NCBI GenBank assembly: GCA_016866585.1
Contig: VGMB01000003.1
Location: forward strand, 1 to 20,832
DNA: 20,832 nt
Direction of reading: 5' to 3'
Source of the DNA: Chlamydiota bacterium
GTDB lineage: Bacteria; Chlamydiota; Chlamydiia; Chlamydiales; Rhabdochlamydiaceae
Shown here: one piece after another, positions 7,331 through 15,400 of the stretch
Numbering within the stretch: the stretch's first letter is position 1
Layout: each line of letters starts with the position of its first letter
Notes under the pieces: model-generated
The model's database searches: none
Told to the model about the DNA's origin: nothing
What the model saw: the letters and a program-made list of their open reading frames with translations, nothing else
Position numbers and translations under genes: made by a program

Positions 7331-8728
7331 TTATTTTTTTTTGAAAATGAAGCGTTTGTTTTTCTTGTAATAATAGAAAAGAAAGACAGGGGATATTGTT
7401 ACCAAGTTACCTATGCATATATAAGAAAAATATTTAGTGGCAGATCCGATATTTACGTTTTCTGGTGGAAGGAAGCTGACAAATATTGTAGCTATGCATC
7501 CTGTAAGACCTACACACGCCGTAATCCACATTCCCTTACTTCCCCCAGGAATTTTAAATACCTTGGGTCTGTTTACATATTTATAGTGAAGTTTTATTGC
7601 TGCAAGAAACATAAGCATGTACATGATCATATAAAGCTCTGTACTTAATCCAGTCAAAAACCAAAAGAATCCGTTGATACTAGGTAAGCAAAATAAGAGA
7701 AGACAGAGGAGTGTTACCACTATCGCTTGTGATAGGAGTATTCTTGTTGCTACTCCTTCTTTATTTTTTTTAGCAAAAAAAGGAGGAAGGAATCCAAATT
7801 CAGCCGCATGAAGCAACCCCTTAGCTGGAGATATAAGCCAACTTGTTATATTTCCTATAGAGCCTATAACTATAAAAATTGTAATCACAGGAATCAAAAA
7901 GCTTATTCCAAAGCTTTCAAATATTTTTGTAAATACCTGCATCACGCCTGCAACTAAGTTTATTTCACTCTCAGGGATGATGATAGCTATGGCAAGTGAT
8001 CCTAAAATCATGGAGACTAGGATAAATCCACTTGATAGCAATACTGCTTTAGGAAAGTTTTTTTGCGGGTCTTTAATATCATTTACGTGCACACCTGCTA
8101 GCTCCATACCTAAGAATGAAGCCATCATAGCAATTAAAGAAACCCAGTTTCCACTATTAGAGAATGAAGGTATTAGGCTCTTAAGATCGAATTTAATTTG
8201 TACAGGGTTCCCCTTAGCAAGCCAAAGGATACAGCAAATTATTAAAAATAGTAGTGGGATTACAGTTCCAACCAGAGCGCAGAAATTGTTAATTTTTGCT
8301 GATGTGGAGGTACCTTTAAGGTTTGTTAGGGTTAATGTCCAAAATACCACTAGAATGATCATGAGTAAAAACCATGAGTTTTGAGCCAGTGATGGATTAA
8401 TTAGATATGCGAAAGTTCCCGCTATAAATGATAGTATTGTGGGATACCATACCATCGTATTGATCCATTGCATCCAGATCGCTACCATAGCCCATTTTTC
8501 TCCAAAAGCCTTGTCAATCCAGTGATAAACTCCACCTTTTTCTGAAAATGTAGCAGAAAGTTCTGCTGAAATTAGTGCTGTAGGACCTAAAAAAAGAAAT
8601 GCAGAAATAATAAAAAAGAAAATTAGCTCACTACCAAATAAAGCTGATGCAGGAAGATTTTTTATGCTATCTATTGCAGCTACAATTAGTAGGACTAGAG
8701 AAAATAAAGGGATCTTTTTTGGTGACAT
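7331..8728 (-). CDS. Amino-acid antiporter, APC superfamily, glutamate:GABA antiporter (GadC) type
   Basis: A 465-aa polytopic inner-membrane protein. The spacing and motifs of the first helices fit GadC/AdiC-type exchangers better than CAT permeases: LPASALFGSE (25-34), LGPTALISAELSATF (47-61) and SEKGGVYHWIDKAFG (62-76, compare EEGGVFAWV in GadC). A second typical block is GMELAGVHVNDIKDPQKNFPKA, in the middle of the protein. The C terminus is basic (KKNKRFIFKKK). Such proteins exchange external for internal amino acids; substrate here is unknown. A good Shine-Dalgarno, AAAGGA, stands 7-8 nt before the ATG at 8728. It is a single-gene unit with its own candidate promoter and terminator. Confidence 0.85.
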   Translation of the reverse strand: MSPKKIPLFSLVLLIVAAIDSIKNLPASALFGSELIFFFIISAFLFLGPTALISAELSATFSEKGGVYHWIDKAFGEKWAMVAIWMQWINTMVWYPTILSFIAGTFAYLINPSLAQNSWFLLMIILVVFWTLTLTNLKGTSTSAKINNFCALVGTVIPLLFLIICCILWLAKGNPVQIKFDLKSLIPSFSNSGNWVSLIAMMASFLGMELAGVHVNDIKDPQKNFPKAVLLSSGFILVSMILGSLAIAIIIPESEINLVAGVMQVFTKIFESFGISFLIPVITIFIVIGSIGNITSWLISPAKGLLHAAEFGFLPPFFAKKNKEGVATRILLSQAIVVTLLCLLLFCLPSINGFFWFLTGLSTELYMIMYMLMFLAAIKLHYKYVNRPKVFKIPGGSKGMWITACVGLTGCIATIFVSFLPPENVNIGSATKYFSYICIGNLVTISPVFLFYYYKKNKRFIFKKK

Positions 8729-8765
8729 ATAATTCCTTTAGAATTATCGAATTTTTCAAATAAAT

Positions 8766-8794
8766 ATAGTAAGAATATAACTTTAAAGATTCAA
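8766..8794 (-). promoter_or_regulatory. Candidate sigma-70-type promoter of the GadC-type gene
   Basis: On the minus strand, TTGAAT (8789-8794) and TACTAT (8766-8771) are separated by exactly 17 nt. They lie 38 nt upstream of the start codon, in the gap after mnmA. This is the best-matched promoter in the window. A small AT-rich hairpin (AAAGAT-TGA-ATCTTT) overlaps the -35 region. Confidence 0.5.
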
Positions 8795-8819
8795 TCTTTT
8801 ATTTGGATTGCTTTTCAAA

Positions 8820-9950
8820 TTAATCACAAATTGAAGAATCTTCTATTTTTTTATTAAGTTCAAAGTATGTAGGCCCTGATTTAATAATCATTGCACCGCC
8901 TATACATTCTTCTTCCCGATAGAAAACTATTGATTGTCTAGATGTAATAGCCCTCTGGGGGCGGAGAAAACGCACGGTAAGGATCCCGTTATTTTCTTTT
9001 TCGATAATGCAATCTTGATCTGATTGTCTGTATCTTATTTTAGCCTTACACTGCATGGGGAAAGTCATTTCAACATCAGAAACAAAACTTATATCAGATG
9101 CTGTTAGTGTATCGGAGTAAAGTGCCGGATGATCTGTTCCTTGTGCAACGTAAACTGTATTTGTTTCTGCATTTTTTCCAACAACAAACCAAGGCTCACC
9201 TGGGCCACCTAATCCGATTCCTTTTCTTTGGCCTATTGTGTAATAAGCCATTCCCTCATGGTAACCTACTACTTTATTATCAACGGTCATAAACTGACCT
9301 TTTTCGTAGGGTATATAGTTACTTAGGAAATTTTTGAAGTTGCGCTCTCCTATAAAGCAAATTCCTGTACTATCTTTTTTTTCAGCTGTAGATAGGCCAT
9401 GTTCTTCTGCTATTTTTCGAACTTCCGATTTTGTGAGGTGTCCCACAGGAAATAAAACTTCTTTAAGAGTCTTTTCTTTGATCGTATATAAAAAATAACT
9501 TTGATCTTTTCCTGGATCTGTTCCTTTTAAAAGAACGGGGGAATCTTTTGTTCCTCCGATTTGACAGTAGTGGCCTGTAGCCAAAAAGTCGGCTCCTAGG
9601 GATTTGGCTTTTGCAAAAAATACTTGGAATTTGATCTCTCGATTGCAAAGAATATCTGGATTAGGGGTATATCCAAGTTTCAGCTCTTCAATGAAATGGG
9701 CAAAAACATGGTTCCAGTATTCATCAACAAAGTTCACAGAATAGTAAGGGATTTCCAGAAGCTCGCAAACTTTAACGACATCTTCATATTCTTTGGCAGA
9801 CATGCAGACACCATTATCGTCTTTTTCTTCCCAATTTTTCATGAAAAGTCCAATAACGTTGTAGCCTTGTTGCTTTAGCAGTAGGGCACTGACAGAAGAG
9901 TCAACCCCTCCAGACATTCCAACAACTACCGTCCCTTTGTTTTTTTGCAT
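8820..9950 (-). CDS. mnmA: tRNA-specific 2-thiouridylase MnmA
   Basis: A 376-aa cytosolic enzyme that adds sulfur to C2 of the wobble uridine in tRNAs for Lys, Glu and Gln, using ATP and a persulfide relay. The ATP-pyrophosphatase loop SGGVDSS is at 13-19. The two catalytic cysteines are present: Cys102 in NPDILCNREIKF and Cys198 in STGICFIGERNF. GHYCQ, GKDQSYFLY and IGQRKGIGLGG are further family blocks, and length is normal. The start at 9950 is supported by a strong TTGAGGA Shine-Dalgarno. It lies downstream of clpC on the same strand but behind a terminator; the same pairing (trmU next to clpC) occurs in Chlamydia, as I recall. Confidence 0.97.
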   Translation of the reverse strand: MQKNKGTVVVGMSGGVDSSVSALLLKQQGYNVIGLFMKNWEEKDDNGVCMSAKEYEDVVKVCELLEIPYYSVNFVDEYWNHVFAHFIEELKLGYTPNPDILCNREIKFQVFFAKAKSLGADFLATGHYCQIGGTKDSPVLLKGTDPGKDQSYFLYTIKEKTLKEVLFPVGHLTKSEVRKIAEEHGLSTAEKKDSTGICFIGERNFKNFLSNYIPYEKGQFMTVDNKVVGYHEGMAYYTIGQRKGIGLGGPGEPWFVVGKNAETNTVYVAQGTDHPALYSDTLTASDISFVSDVEMTFPMQCKAKIRYRQSDQDCIIEKENNGILTVRFLRPQRAITSRQSIVFYREEECIGGAMIIKSGPTYFELNKKIEDSSICD

Positions 9951-9972
9951 TTTTTCCTCAAGAAAGCATGCT

Positions 9973-10001
9973 ATTGTACTGAATATAGGGAAAATAATTA
10001 A
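9973..10001 (-). promoter_or_regulatory. Weak candidate promoter of mnmA
   Basis: TACAAT (9973-9978, minus strand) is a good -10. The hexamer 17 nt before it (TTAATT, 9996-10001) is a poor -35. It lies just beyond the clpC terminator and 22 nt before the mnmA start codon, so the position fits. Confidence 0.35.
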
Positions 10002-10041
10002 GAAAAATTGCTAGGCCGAAAAAGAAATTTACGGCCTAGCA
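10001..10041 (-). terminator. Intrinsic terminator of clpC
   Basis: TGCTAGGCCG (10009-10018) and CGGCCTAGCA (10032-10041) form a perfect, GC-rich 10-bp stem with a 13-nt loop. On the minus strand it is followed by AATTTTTCTT. It begins 13 nt after the clpC stop codon. Confidence 0.9.
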
Positions 10042-10054
10042 TAAGAAATTGTTA

Positions 10055-12589
10055 CTATTTTTTTTCAGAATCTTGATTAGCAGATACTAAGTTAGATTCA
10101 TTATGATGTTCATTGTCTTCAAAAACTAACTTGTCATCTTCCGAGGTGACAGCGAGTTCTCCACCTTTGTCGGGGTGTAGTAGGAGACGCTCTGCTAGAG
10201 GGTCTTCTAGGTACTGCTCAATTACGCGACGCAAAGGCCTTGCCCCCATTTCTGGTTGAAAGCCTTTAGTTACAAGAAAGTCTTTGGCTTTTTGATCCAA
10301 GGATATAGTGATATGCTTTCTTTCTAAACGTTTTTTGACTTTTGAAACTTCAAGTTCAATAACCTGTAGTAAATGAGTTTTATCCAGCGGTTTAAATATT
10401 ACTATACCGTCTAAACGATTTAGGAATTCAGGTTTGAACGCTTTTTTGACCGAGCTGTCAATTTTTTCTTGCATAGATTTATAGTCGATCATTCCTTCTG
10501 TTGCAGCAAATCCTACTTCAGTAGAACGGCGGATTAAATCTGCCCCTAAGTTTGATGTCATAATGATAATTGTATTTCGAAAATCAATTTTTCTTCCGAA
10601 AGAGTCCGTGAGTCTTCCCTCTTCTAAAATTTGAAGCATTAAATTCATAACATCAGGATGTGCTTTTTCTATTTCATCGAAAAGCACAACACAGTAAGGA
10701 CGCTGACGCACTTGTTCTGTTAGTTGTCCGCCTTCTTCGTGCCCAACATATCCAGGAGGAGAACCGGTCATTCTGCTTATGGCAAATTTTTCCATATATT
10801 CAGACATGTCAACTTGAATTAGAGCATCTTCTCCACCAAACATATTTATTGCTAATTGCTTTGCAAGCAGAGTTTTGCCTACACCTGTTGGACCAAGGAA
10901 AAGAAAAGCTCCGATAGGTCTATTTGGATCTTTAATATCAGCTCTGCTCCTTCTTATAGCTTTGCATACGCTAGATATTGCATCGTCTTGACCTATGATA
11001 TTTGTTTTAAGGATCTCTTCCATTTTTAACACTTTTGAAGTTTCTCCCTCAGTAAGTCTTGTCAGAGGAACTCCAGTCTGCTTTGATACAATAGATGCTA
11101 CTTCTTCTTCATCAACTATTACTTGATGCTCTTCTTTTTTACTTTCCCATTCGATTATTATTTCTTGAAGTTTTTCTCTAAGTGTTTTTTCTTTGTCACG
11201 CAGTTTTGCAGCTTTTTCATATTCTTGCTTACCAATAGATTCTTCTTTAGCAAGACGCACTTCTTCAATTTCAGCCTCGTATTTTGTAATGTCATGAGGT
11301 TGATGCATCATAGCTATGCGTGCTTTTGCTCCTGCTTCATCAATCAAGTCAATGGCTTTGTCTGGAAGAAATCGACCAGCTATGTATCTGTCGGATAGGT
11401 AAACTGCGCTCTTTATTGCAGCGTCAGTGTAAATACATTTGTGGTGTTCTTCATATTTCGGCTTTAGTCCAAGCAGAATTGATGTTGATTCATCCAACGA
11501 TGGCGGGGCTACTAGGATTTTTTGGAACCTTCGCTCAAGTGCAGCGTCCTTTTCTATGTGCTTTCTATACTCATCAATAGTTGTAGCTCCTATACACTGA
11601 ATTTCTCCGCGAGACAAAGAAGGTTTCAATATATTTGATGCGTCTATAGCACCTTCAGCTGCTCCAGCTCCTACTATTGTGTGCAATTCGTCGATGAAAA
11701 GTAAAATATTTCCATGTTTTTTTACTTCATCCATTACAGCTTTTATTCTCTCTTCAAATTGGCCGCGGTATTTTGTACCAGCAATCATTAGAGTAAGATC
11801 TAAAGATATTAATCTTTTTTTTGATAAATGGTCTGGTACTTCACCTTTAACAATCGCTTGAGCCAATCCTTCAACTATTGCTGTTTTACCAACGCCAGCT
11901 TCACCAATAAGCACTGGATTGTTTTTTCTTCGTCTACAAAGAATCAGTATCAAACGCTCTACTTCTTCTTTTCTTCCTATGACAGGATCAATTTTACCTT
12001 CTTTATAAAGCTCTGTAAGATCATGGCCATACGCTTTTAACGCAGGCATTTTTTCCATAGCGCCTGGCATGGATTTATCTTGAGGTATTTTTGTTGGACC
12101 TTGTGAAGCAGATGGTGGTGTAGACATTCCCATAGGTGGTAGTTGAAGGTTAAATGTTTCAAGCTCTTTTAACACTTCTTTTCTAACATCTTTCAATACA
12201 ATGTTTAAATTTTCTAATACTTGCGCTGCTACGCCGTCAGTTTGTCTTAATAGGGCGAGCAAAAGATGTTCCGTTCCCACATAGTTGTGATTTAGGCTTG
12301 CGGCTTCTTCGTTAGCATATTCGAATACTTTTTTTACTTTTCCAGTTAGAGCAGGATCTCCATATACCTGTATTTCGGGCCCAAATCCAACAAGTCTTTC
12401 AACTTCTGTTCTCACTGTTTCATAATCTAAGTTTAAGTTTCTTAACACATTTACTGCTATACCTTGACCCAATTTTAGTAGTCCTAAGAGTACGTGTTCT
12501 GTTCCTAGATAATTGTGATTGAGGCGCTGAGCTTCTTTTTTAGCTAGCTTTATTACCTGTTTTGCGCGGTTAGTGAATTTGTCAAACAT
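10055..12589 (-). CDS. clpC: ATP-dependent Clp protease ATPase subunit ClpC
   Basis: An 844-aa AAA+ unfoldase that feeds substrates to the ClpP peptidase in the cytosol. It has two N-terminal Clp repeats (about 1-145, both with HNYxGTEHLLL-like cores) and a first ATPase domain with Walker A GEAGVGKT (229-236) and Walker B LLFIDE (296-301). A UVR-like middle coiled coil at about 446-481 marks it as ClpC rather than ClpB or ClpA. The second ATPase domain has GPTGVGKT (566-573) and VVLFDE (634-639). The tripeptide VGF (692-694) fits the ClpP-docking loop. The C terminus is a charged tail. The start at 12589 has a GAGAGGAA Shine-Dalgarno about 9 nt upstream. It is monocistronic by its terminator and faces a divergent control region. 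Confidence 0.97.
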   Translation of the reverse strand: MFDKFTNRAKQVIKLAKKEAQRLNHNYLGTEHVLLGLLKLGQGIAVNVLRNLNLDYETVRTEVERLVGFGPEIQVYGDPALTGKVKKVFEYANEEAASLNHNYVGTEHLLLALLRQTDGVAAQVLENLNIVLKDVRKEVLKELETFNLQLPPMGMSTPPSASQGPTKIPQDKSMPGAMEKMPALKAYGHDLTELYKEGKIDPVIGRKEEVERLILILCRRRKNNPVLIGEAGVGKTAIVEGLAQAIVKGEVPDHLSKKRLISLDLTLMIAGTKYRGQFEERIKAVMDEVKKHGNILLFIDELHTIVGAGAAEGAIDASNILKPSLSRGEIQCIGATTIDEYRKHIEKDAALERRFQKILVAPPSLDESTSILLGLKPKYEEHHKCIYTDAAIKSAVYLSDRYIAGRFLPDKAIDLIDEAGAKARIAMMHQPHDITKYEAEIEEVRLAKEESIGKQEYEKAAKLRDKEKTLREKLQEIIIEWESKKEEHQVIVDEEEVASIVSKQTGVPLTRLTEGETSKVLKMEEILKTNIIGQDDAISSVCKAIRRSRADIKDPNRPIGAFLFLGPTGVGKTLLAKQLAINMFGGEDALIQVDMSEYMEKFAISRMTGSPPGYVGHEEGGQLTEQVRQRPYCVVLFDEIEKAHPDVMNLMLQILEEGRLTDSFGRKIDFRNTIIIMTSNLGADLIRRSTEVGFAATEGMIDYKSMQEKIDSSVKKAFKPEFLNRLDGIVIFKPLDKTHLLQVIELEVSKVKKRLERKHITISLDQKAKDFLVTKGFQPEMGARPLRRVIEQYLEDPLAERLLLHPDKGGELAVTSEDDKLVFEDNEHHNESNLVSANQDSEKK

Positions 12590-12816
12590 ACGATAATTCC
12601 TCTCTTATATAATTCTAAGGTTAATTCTATGAGCTACTTCCTTTTTTTGGCAAATCGTACGAAGTTTATCAACTAATTTTTTCATTTAATTGAAAATATT
12701 TTTTTTCGCCATTTCCTTTCATAGAAGGGATTTTAGTTTGTTTTTTTATTTGGGATTTTCTTTTTCAAAAAAAGGAAGTGGCCTATCATCTCTTTTTTAA
12801 GGATATGGGAGATACT
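12590..12816. promoter_or_regulatory. Divergent control region between clpC and the DUF1653 gene
   Basis: This 227-bp gap has no gene. It carries three copies of AAAGGAARTRGC: on the minus strand at 12633-12644 and 12708-12719, and on the plus strand at 12771-12782. The outer two extend to 16-nt inverted arms (AAAAAAAGGAAGTRGC, one difference). No promoter for the plus-strand genes could be picked with any confidence among the T-runs. Confidence 0.45.
12624..12653 (-). promoter_or_regulatory. clpC: Candidate promoter of clpC
   Basis: On the minus strand, TTGCCA (12648-12653) and TAGAAT (12624-12629) are 18 nt apart and lie about 35 nt before the clpC start. One copy of the AAAGGAARTRGC motif lies inside the spacer, where a bound regulator would block RNA polymerase. 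Confidence 0.4.
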
Positions 12817-13080
12817 ATGAAATCAATTTCTGAGGGTGAAAAAAAATTAGTCGATCTTGCTAAAGAAGGCTCTATTTTTAAACACTATAAAGGAAATTTG
12901 TATGAGATTGTTTCTATAGGAAGACACACAGAATCTTATGAGCTTCATGTTGTGTATAAAGCACTCTATGAAGATTCCAAATATGGGCCAAATGCTATTT
13001 GGATTAGGCCTATATCGATGTTTTTTGAGAAAGTTTTTGTTGATGGTGAAGAAATTTTAAGATTCGAAAGGATTGTATAA
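12817..13080 (+). CDS. DUF1653 family small protein
   Basis: An 87-aa soluble protein of unknown function. The core SIFKHYKGNLYEIVSIGRHT, then ELHVVYKALYED, WIRPISMFFEKV and RFERI, follows the DUF1653 pattern (HYKG.LY.V, H.E.ET, VVY.ALY, WVRP..MF, RF). A few extra residues (SKYGPNAI) sit before the WIRP block. I chose the ATG at 12817 because GGGAGA precedes it by 5-6 nt. An in-frame GTG at 12778 would add 13 residues outside the family core but has no well-spaced ribosome-binding site. The stop overlaps the lplA start by one base (TAATG), so the two genes are surely co-translated. Function in or near lipoate metabolism is only guilt by association. Confidence 0.82.
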   Translation: MKSISEGEKKLVDLAKEGSIFKHYKGNLYEIVSIGRHTESYELHVVYKALYEDSKYGPNAIWIRPISMFFEKVFVDGEEILRFERIV

Positions 13081-13811
13081 TGAAAAATTCGGATCGTTGG
13101 ACGGTCGTTGATACAGGTATTTCAAAGCCCCAAGAAAATATGAGAATCGATAAAGAGTTATTAGATGAACTCTCCCCAGATTCGAATATGATATTGCATA
13201 TTTATGGTTGGCAGGGCGATTGCGCAACCTACGGACATTTCGTCAGTCCGTTTGATTTTCTTTCCGAAGAAGGAGTTTTAAAAAGGAATCTAAAACTTGC
13301 GAAAAGACCAACTGGCGGTGGAATTATTTTTCATATTTGGGATTTGGCTTTTTCAGTATTAGTTCCCTCGTCAAGTTCCCATTTCTCTGATAACACCTTG
13401 GCAAACTACAAATTTATAAATAATGGAGTTCTGTCAGCTTCTAAAGAATTTTTAAAAACTACTATGGATCTTGAAATCATACCTGAAGATTTTACTCCGA
13501 TTGACGCTTCTTGCAAACGCTTTTGTATGGCTCAACCAACAAAATATGATGTTGTTCTTGGAGGAAAAAAGATTGCAGGTGCTGCGCAACGAAAAACAAA
13601 TAAAGGTTTTTTACATCAAGGTAGCATTAGTTTAATGATGCCATGCCCTGAGTATCTTTCTGATGTATTACTTCCTCACACTCACGTTTTGGATGCTATG
13701 ATGATTAATACATTCCCCCTTATGGGAAACAGGCAAGCCAGAGAGGAATTACTCCAGGCAAGGGAAATAATGCAAAATTTATTAATAAAACATTTAACTG
13801 GAGAAATATAG
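13080..13811 (+). CDS. lplA: Lipoate-protein ligase A family protein
   Basis: A 243-aa cytosolic enzyme of the biotin/lipoate ligase fold. It likely activates free lipoate with ATP and transfers it to lipoyl domains. RPTGGGIIFH (76-85) is the nucleotide/lipoate-binding loop. GGKKIAGAAQRK (161-172) carries the invariant catalytic lysine, K164, and HQGSI (179-183) is also conserved. The usual C-terminal accessory domain of E. coli LplA is missing, so activation and transfer, or only transfer, could be its task; octanoyltransferases of the LipM type look similar. It begins on the last base of the DUF1653 stop and ends immediately before proS. gcvH, a possible target, is encoded 5.7 kb downstream. 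Confidence 0.88.
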   Translation: MKNSDRWTVVDTGISKPQENMRIDKELLDELSPDSNMILHIYGWQGDCATYGHFVSPFDFLSEEGVLKRNLKLAKRPTGGGIIFHIWDLAFSVLVPSSSSHFSDNTLANYKFINNGVLSASKEFLKTTMDLEIIPEDFTPIDASCKRFCMAQPTKYDVVLGGKKIAGAAQRKTNKGFLHQGSISLMMPCPEYLSDVLLPHTHVLDAMMINTFPLMGNRQAREELLQAREIMQNLLIKHLTGEI

Positions 13812-15335
13812 ATGAGTCAAAAACAAAAAACAGCGATAGAACCTACTAGGAACGAAAATTACCCAGAGTGGTATCAACAAGTGGTAAAAGCTGCAGACTT
13901 AGCTGAGCATTCTCCTGTTCGAGGTTGCATGGTTATAAAACCTTGGGGATATACTTTATGGGAAAACATGCAGAAAATATTAGATCGCATGTTTAAAGAA
14001 ACTGGACATCAAAATGCCTACTTTCCTCTTTTCATTCCTTTGAGTTTTTTAGAAAAAGAAGCTCAGCACGTTGAGGGGTTTGCAAAAGAATGTGCTGTTG
14101 TTACGCACCACCGTCTAGAAAAAAATGCTGAAGGTAAGCTCGTTCCTGCTGGTGAGTTGGAAGAACCTTTGATTGTGAGACCCACTTCAGAAACAATAAT
14201 AGGATCCATGTTTTCTAAATGGATCGATTCTTATAGAGATCTTCCCCTTCTAATTAATCAGTGGGCGAATGTTGTTCGCTGGGAAATGAGAACAAGAATG
14301 TTTTTACGGACGACTGAATTTTTATGGCAAGAAGGACATACGGCTCATGCTACTAGTAAAGAAGCTCAAGAAGAAACGATGAAGATGCTAGATGTCTACG
14401 AAGATTTTGCAAGAAATTACCTTGCTATTCCCGTAATCAAAGGTGAGAAGACTCCTTCGGAACGTTTTCCGGGCGCTGTTTCAACATTTACTATAGAAGC
14501 GATGATGCAAGATAGAAAAGCGTTGCAATGTGGTACATCTCACTTCCTCGGTCAAAACTTTGCAAAAGCTTCGGAAATAAAGTATAGAGATGCTGAAGGT
14601 AACGTGGAATTTGCTTGGACAACTTCATGGGGCGTTACCACAAGAATGATTGGAGCTCTCATTATGACGCATAGTGATGATGATGGTCTTATAATGCCAC
14701 CACGCATTGCTTCATCTCATATAGTTATACTTCCTGTTATTCATAAAGAAGAAACTAAAGGTGAGGTTCTATCCTATTGTAAAGAACTAGCACAAGAACT
14801 TAATAAGGTCCTATACCATGGGCAAAATATTGTGGCTACTGTAGATACAAGAGATATGCGAGGTGGAGAAAAAACGTGGTCTTGGATTAAGAAGGGGATA
14901 CCTCTTAGGCTGGAGATAGGGCCAAGAGACATAGCTAATAGCTCTTTGGGTATTGCAAGGAGAGATAGACCTCATAAAGAACTCACTGTCGTTTCTAGGG
15001 AACAGGTAGTTCAACAATTGCCTAAGATTTTGGATGATATTCAAGATGGGATGTTAAAAAAAGCTGAAACATTTAGAGATTCTCATATTAAAAAAATTGA
15101 TTCTAAAGAAGAATTTTATGCGTTTTTTACTCCTAAGAATCCTCAGCAGCCAGAGGTTCATGGAGGGTTTGCTTATAGCCATTGGTGTGGAGATCCAGAA
15201 GTGGAAGAAATTGTCAAAAAGGATCTTAATGTTACGATTAGATGTGTGCCTTTAAACAATACCTCAGAAGAGGGGCTATGCGTGATTTCTGAAAAGAAAA
15301 GTACGCAACGTGTTCTTTTTGCTAAATCTTATTAA
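13812..15335 (+). CDS. proS: Prolyl-tRNA synthetase, archaeal/eukaryotic type
   Basis: A 507-aa class II aminoacyl-tRNA synthetase charging tRNA-Pro. It is the short (type 3) form without the editing insert. RGCMVIKPWGYTLWENMQ (37-54) and NAYFPLFIP (68-76) cover motif 1. RPTSETIIGSMF (123-134), motif 2 RWEMRTRMFLRTTEFLWQEG (156-175) and motif 3 GALIMTHSDDDGLIMPPRIA (281-300) follow. The anticodon domain begins near 303. The C-terminal domain ends in the typical Tyr (AKSY). Of the four cysteines that bind zinc in this domain in Thermus, two are replaced here: C459 and C490 remain, but V464 and S493 stand at the partner positions. The ATG directly follows the lplA TAG. Confidence 0.95.
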   Translation: MSQKQKTAIEPTRNENYPEWYQQVVKAADLAEHSPVRGCMVIKPWGYTLWENMQKILDRMFKETGHQNAYFPLFIPLSFLEKEAQHVEGFAKECAVVTHHRLEKNAEGKLVPAGELEEPLIVRPTSETIIGSMFSKWIDSYRDLPLLINQWANVVRWEMRTRMFLRTTEFLWQEGHTAHATSKEAQEETMKMLDVYEDFARNYLAIPVIKGEKTPSERFPGAVSTFTIEAMMQDRKALQCGTSHFLGQNFAKASEIKYRDAEGNVEFAWTTSWGVTTRMIGALIMTHSDDDGLIMPPRIASSHIVILPVIHKEETKGEVLSYCKELAQELNKVLYHGQNIVATVDTRDMRGGEKTWSWIKKGIPLRLEIGPRDIANSSLGIARRDRPHKELTVVSREQVVQQLPKILDDIQDGMLKKAETFRDSHIKKIDSKEEFYAFFTPKNPQQPEVHGGFAYSHWCGDPEVEEIVKKDLNVTIRCVPLNNTSEEGLCVISEKKSTQRVLFAKSY

Positions 15336-15357
15336 AAATATTTAGCTTTCTTCTTCG

Positions 15358-15400
15358 TAAAATGGTAATTCTAAAGAAATTTAATAGGATTGCCATTTTA
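15358..15400 (+). promoter_or_regulatory. Hairpin between proS and the EamA gene, covering its start
   Basis: TAAAATGGTAATTC (15358-15371) pairs with GGATTGCCATTTTA (15387-15400) over 14 bp including two G-U pairs. The right arm contains the AGGA ribosome-binding site and the first base of the ATG at 15400. It may terminate proS transcription (the arm ends TTTTA, but no long T-run follows) or control translation of the transporter. Confidence 0.5.

Noticed and set aside
7316..7648. 110-codon open frame on the plus strand.
   Set aside because: It lies entirely opposite the 3' part of the GadC-type gene, has no domain and no ribosome-binding site; it is an antisense shadow.
7977..8384. 135-codon open frame on the plus strand opposite the GadC-type gene.
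   Set aside because: It is antisense to conserved transmembrane helices, and its composition mirrors the real gene.
8781..8802. Possible mnmA terminator (AAAGAT-TGA-ATCTTT).
   Set aside because: The stem is only 6 bp with a 3-nt loop, A/T-rich and with no U-run after it on the minus strand; it overlaps a better-supported promoter.
12778..12816. Upstream GTG start extending the DUF1653 protein by 13 residues.
   Set aside because: The AAGGAA before it is only about 1 nt away, the extra residues lie outside the family core, and the ATG at 12817 has a well-spaced GGGAGA.
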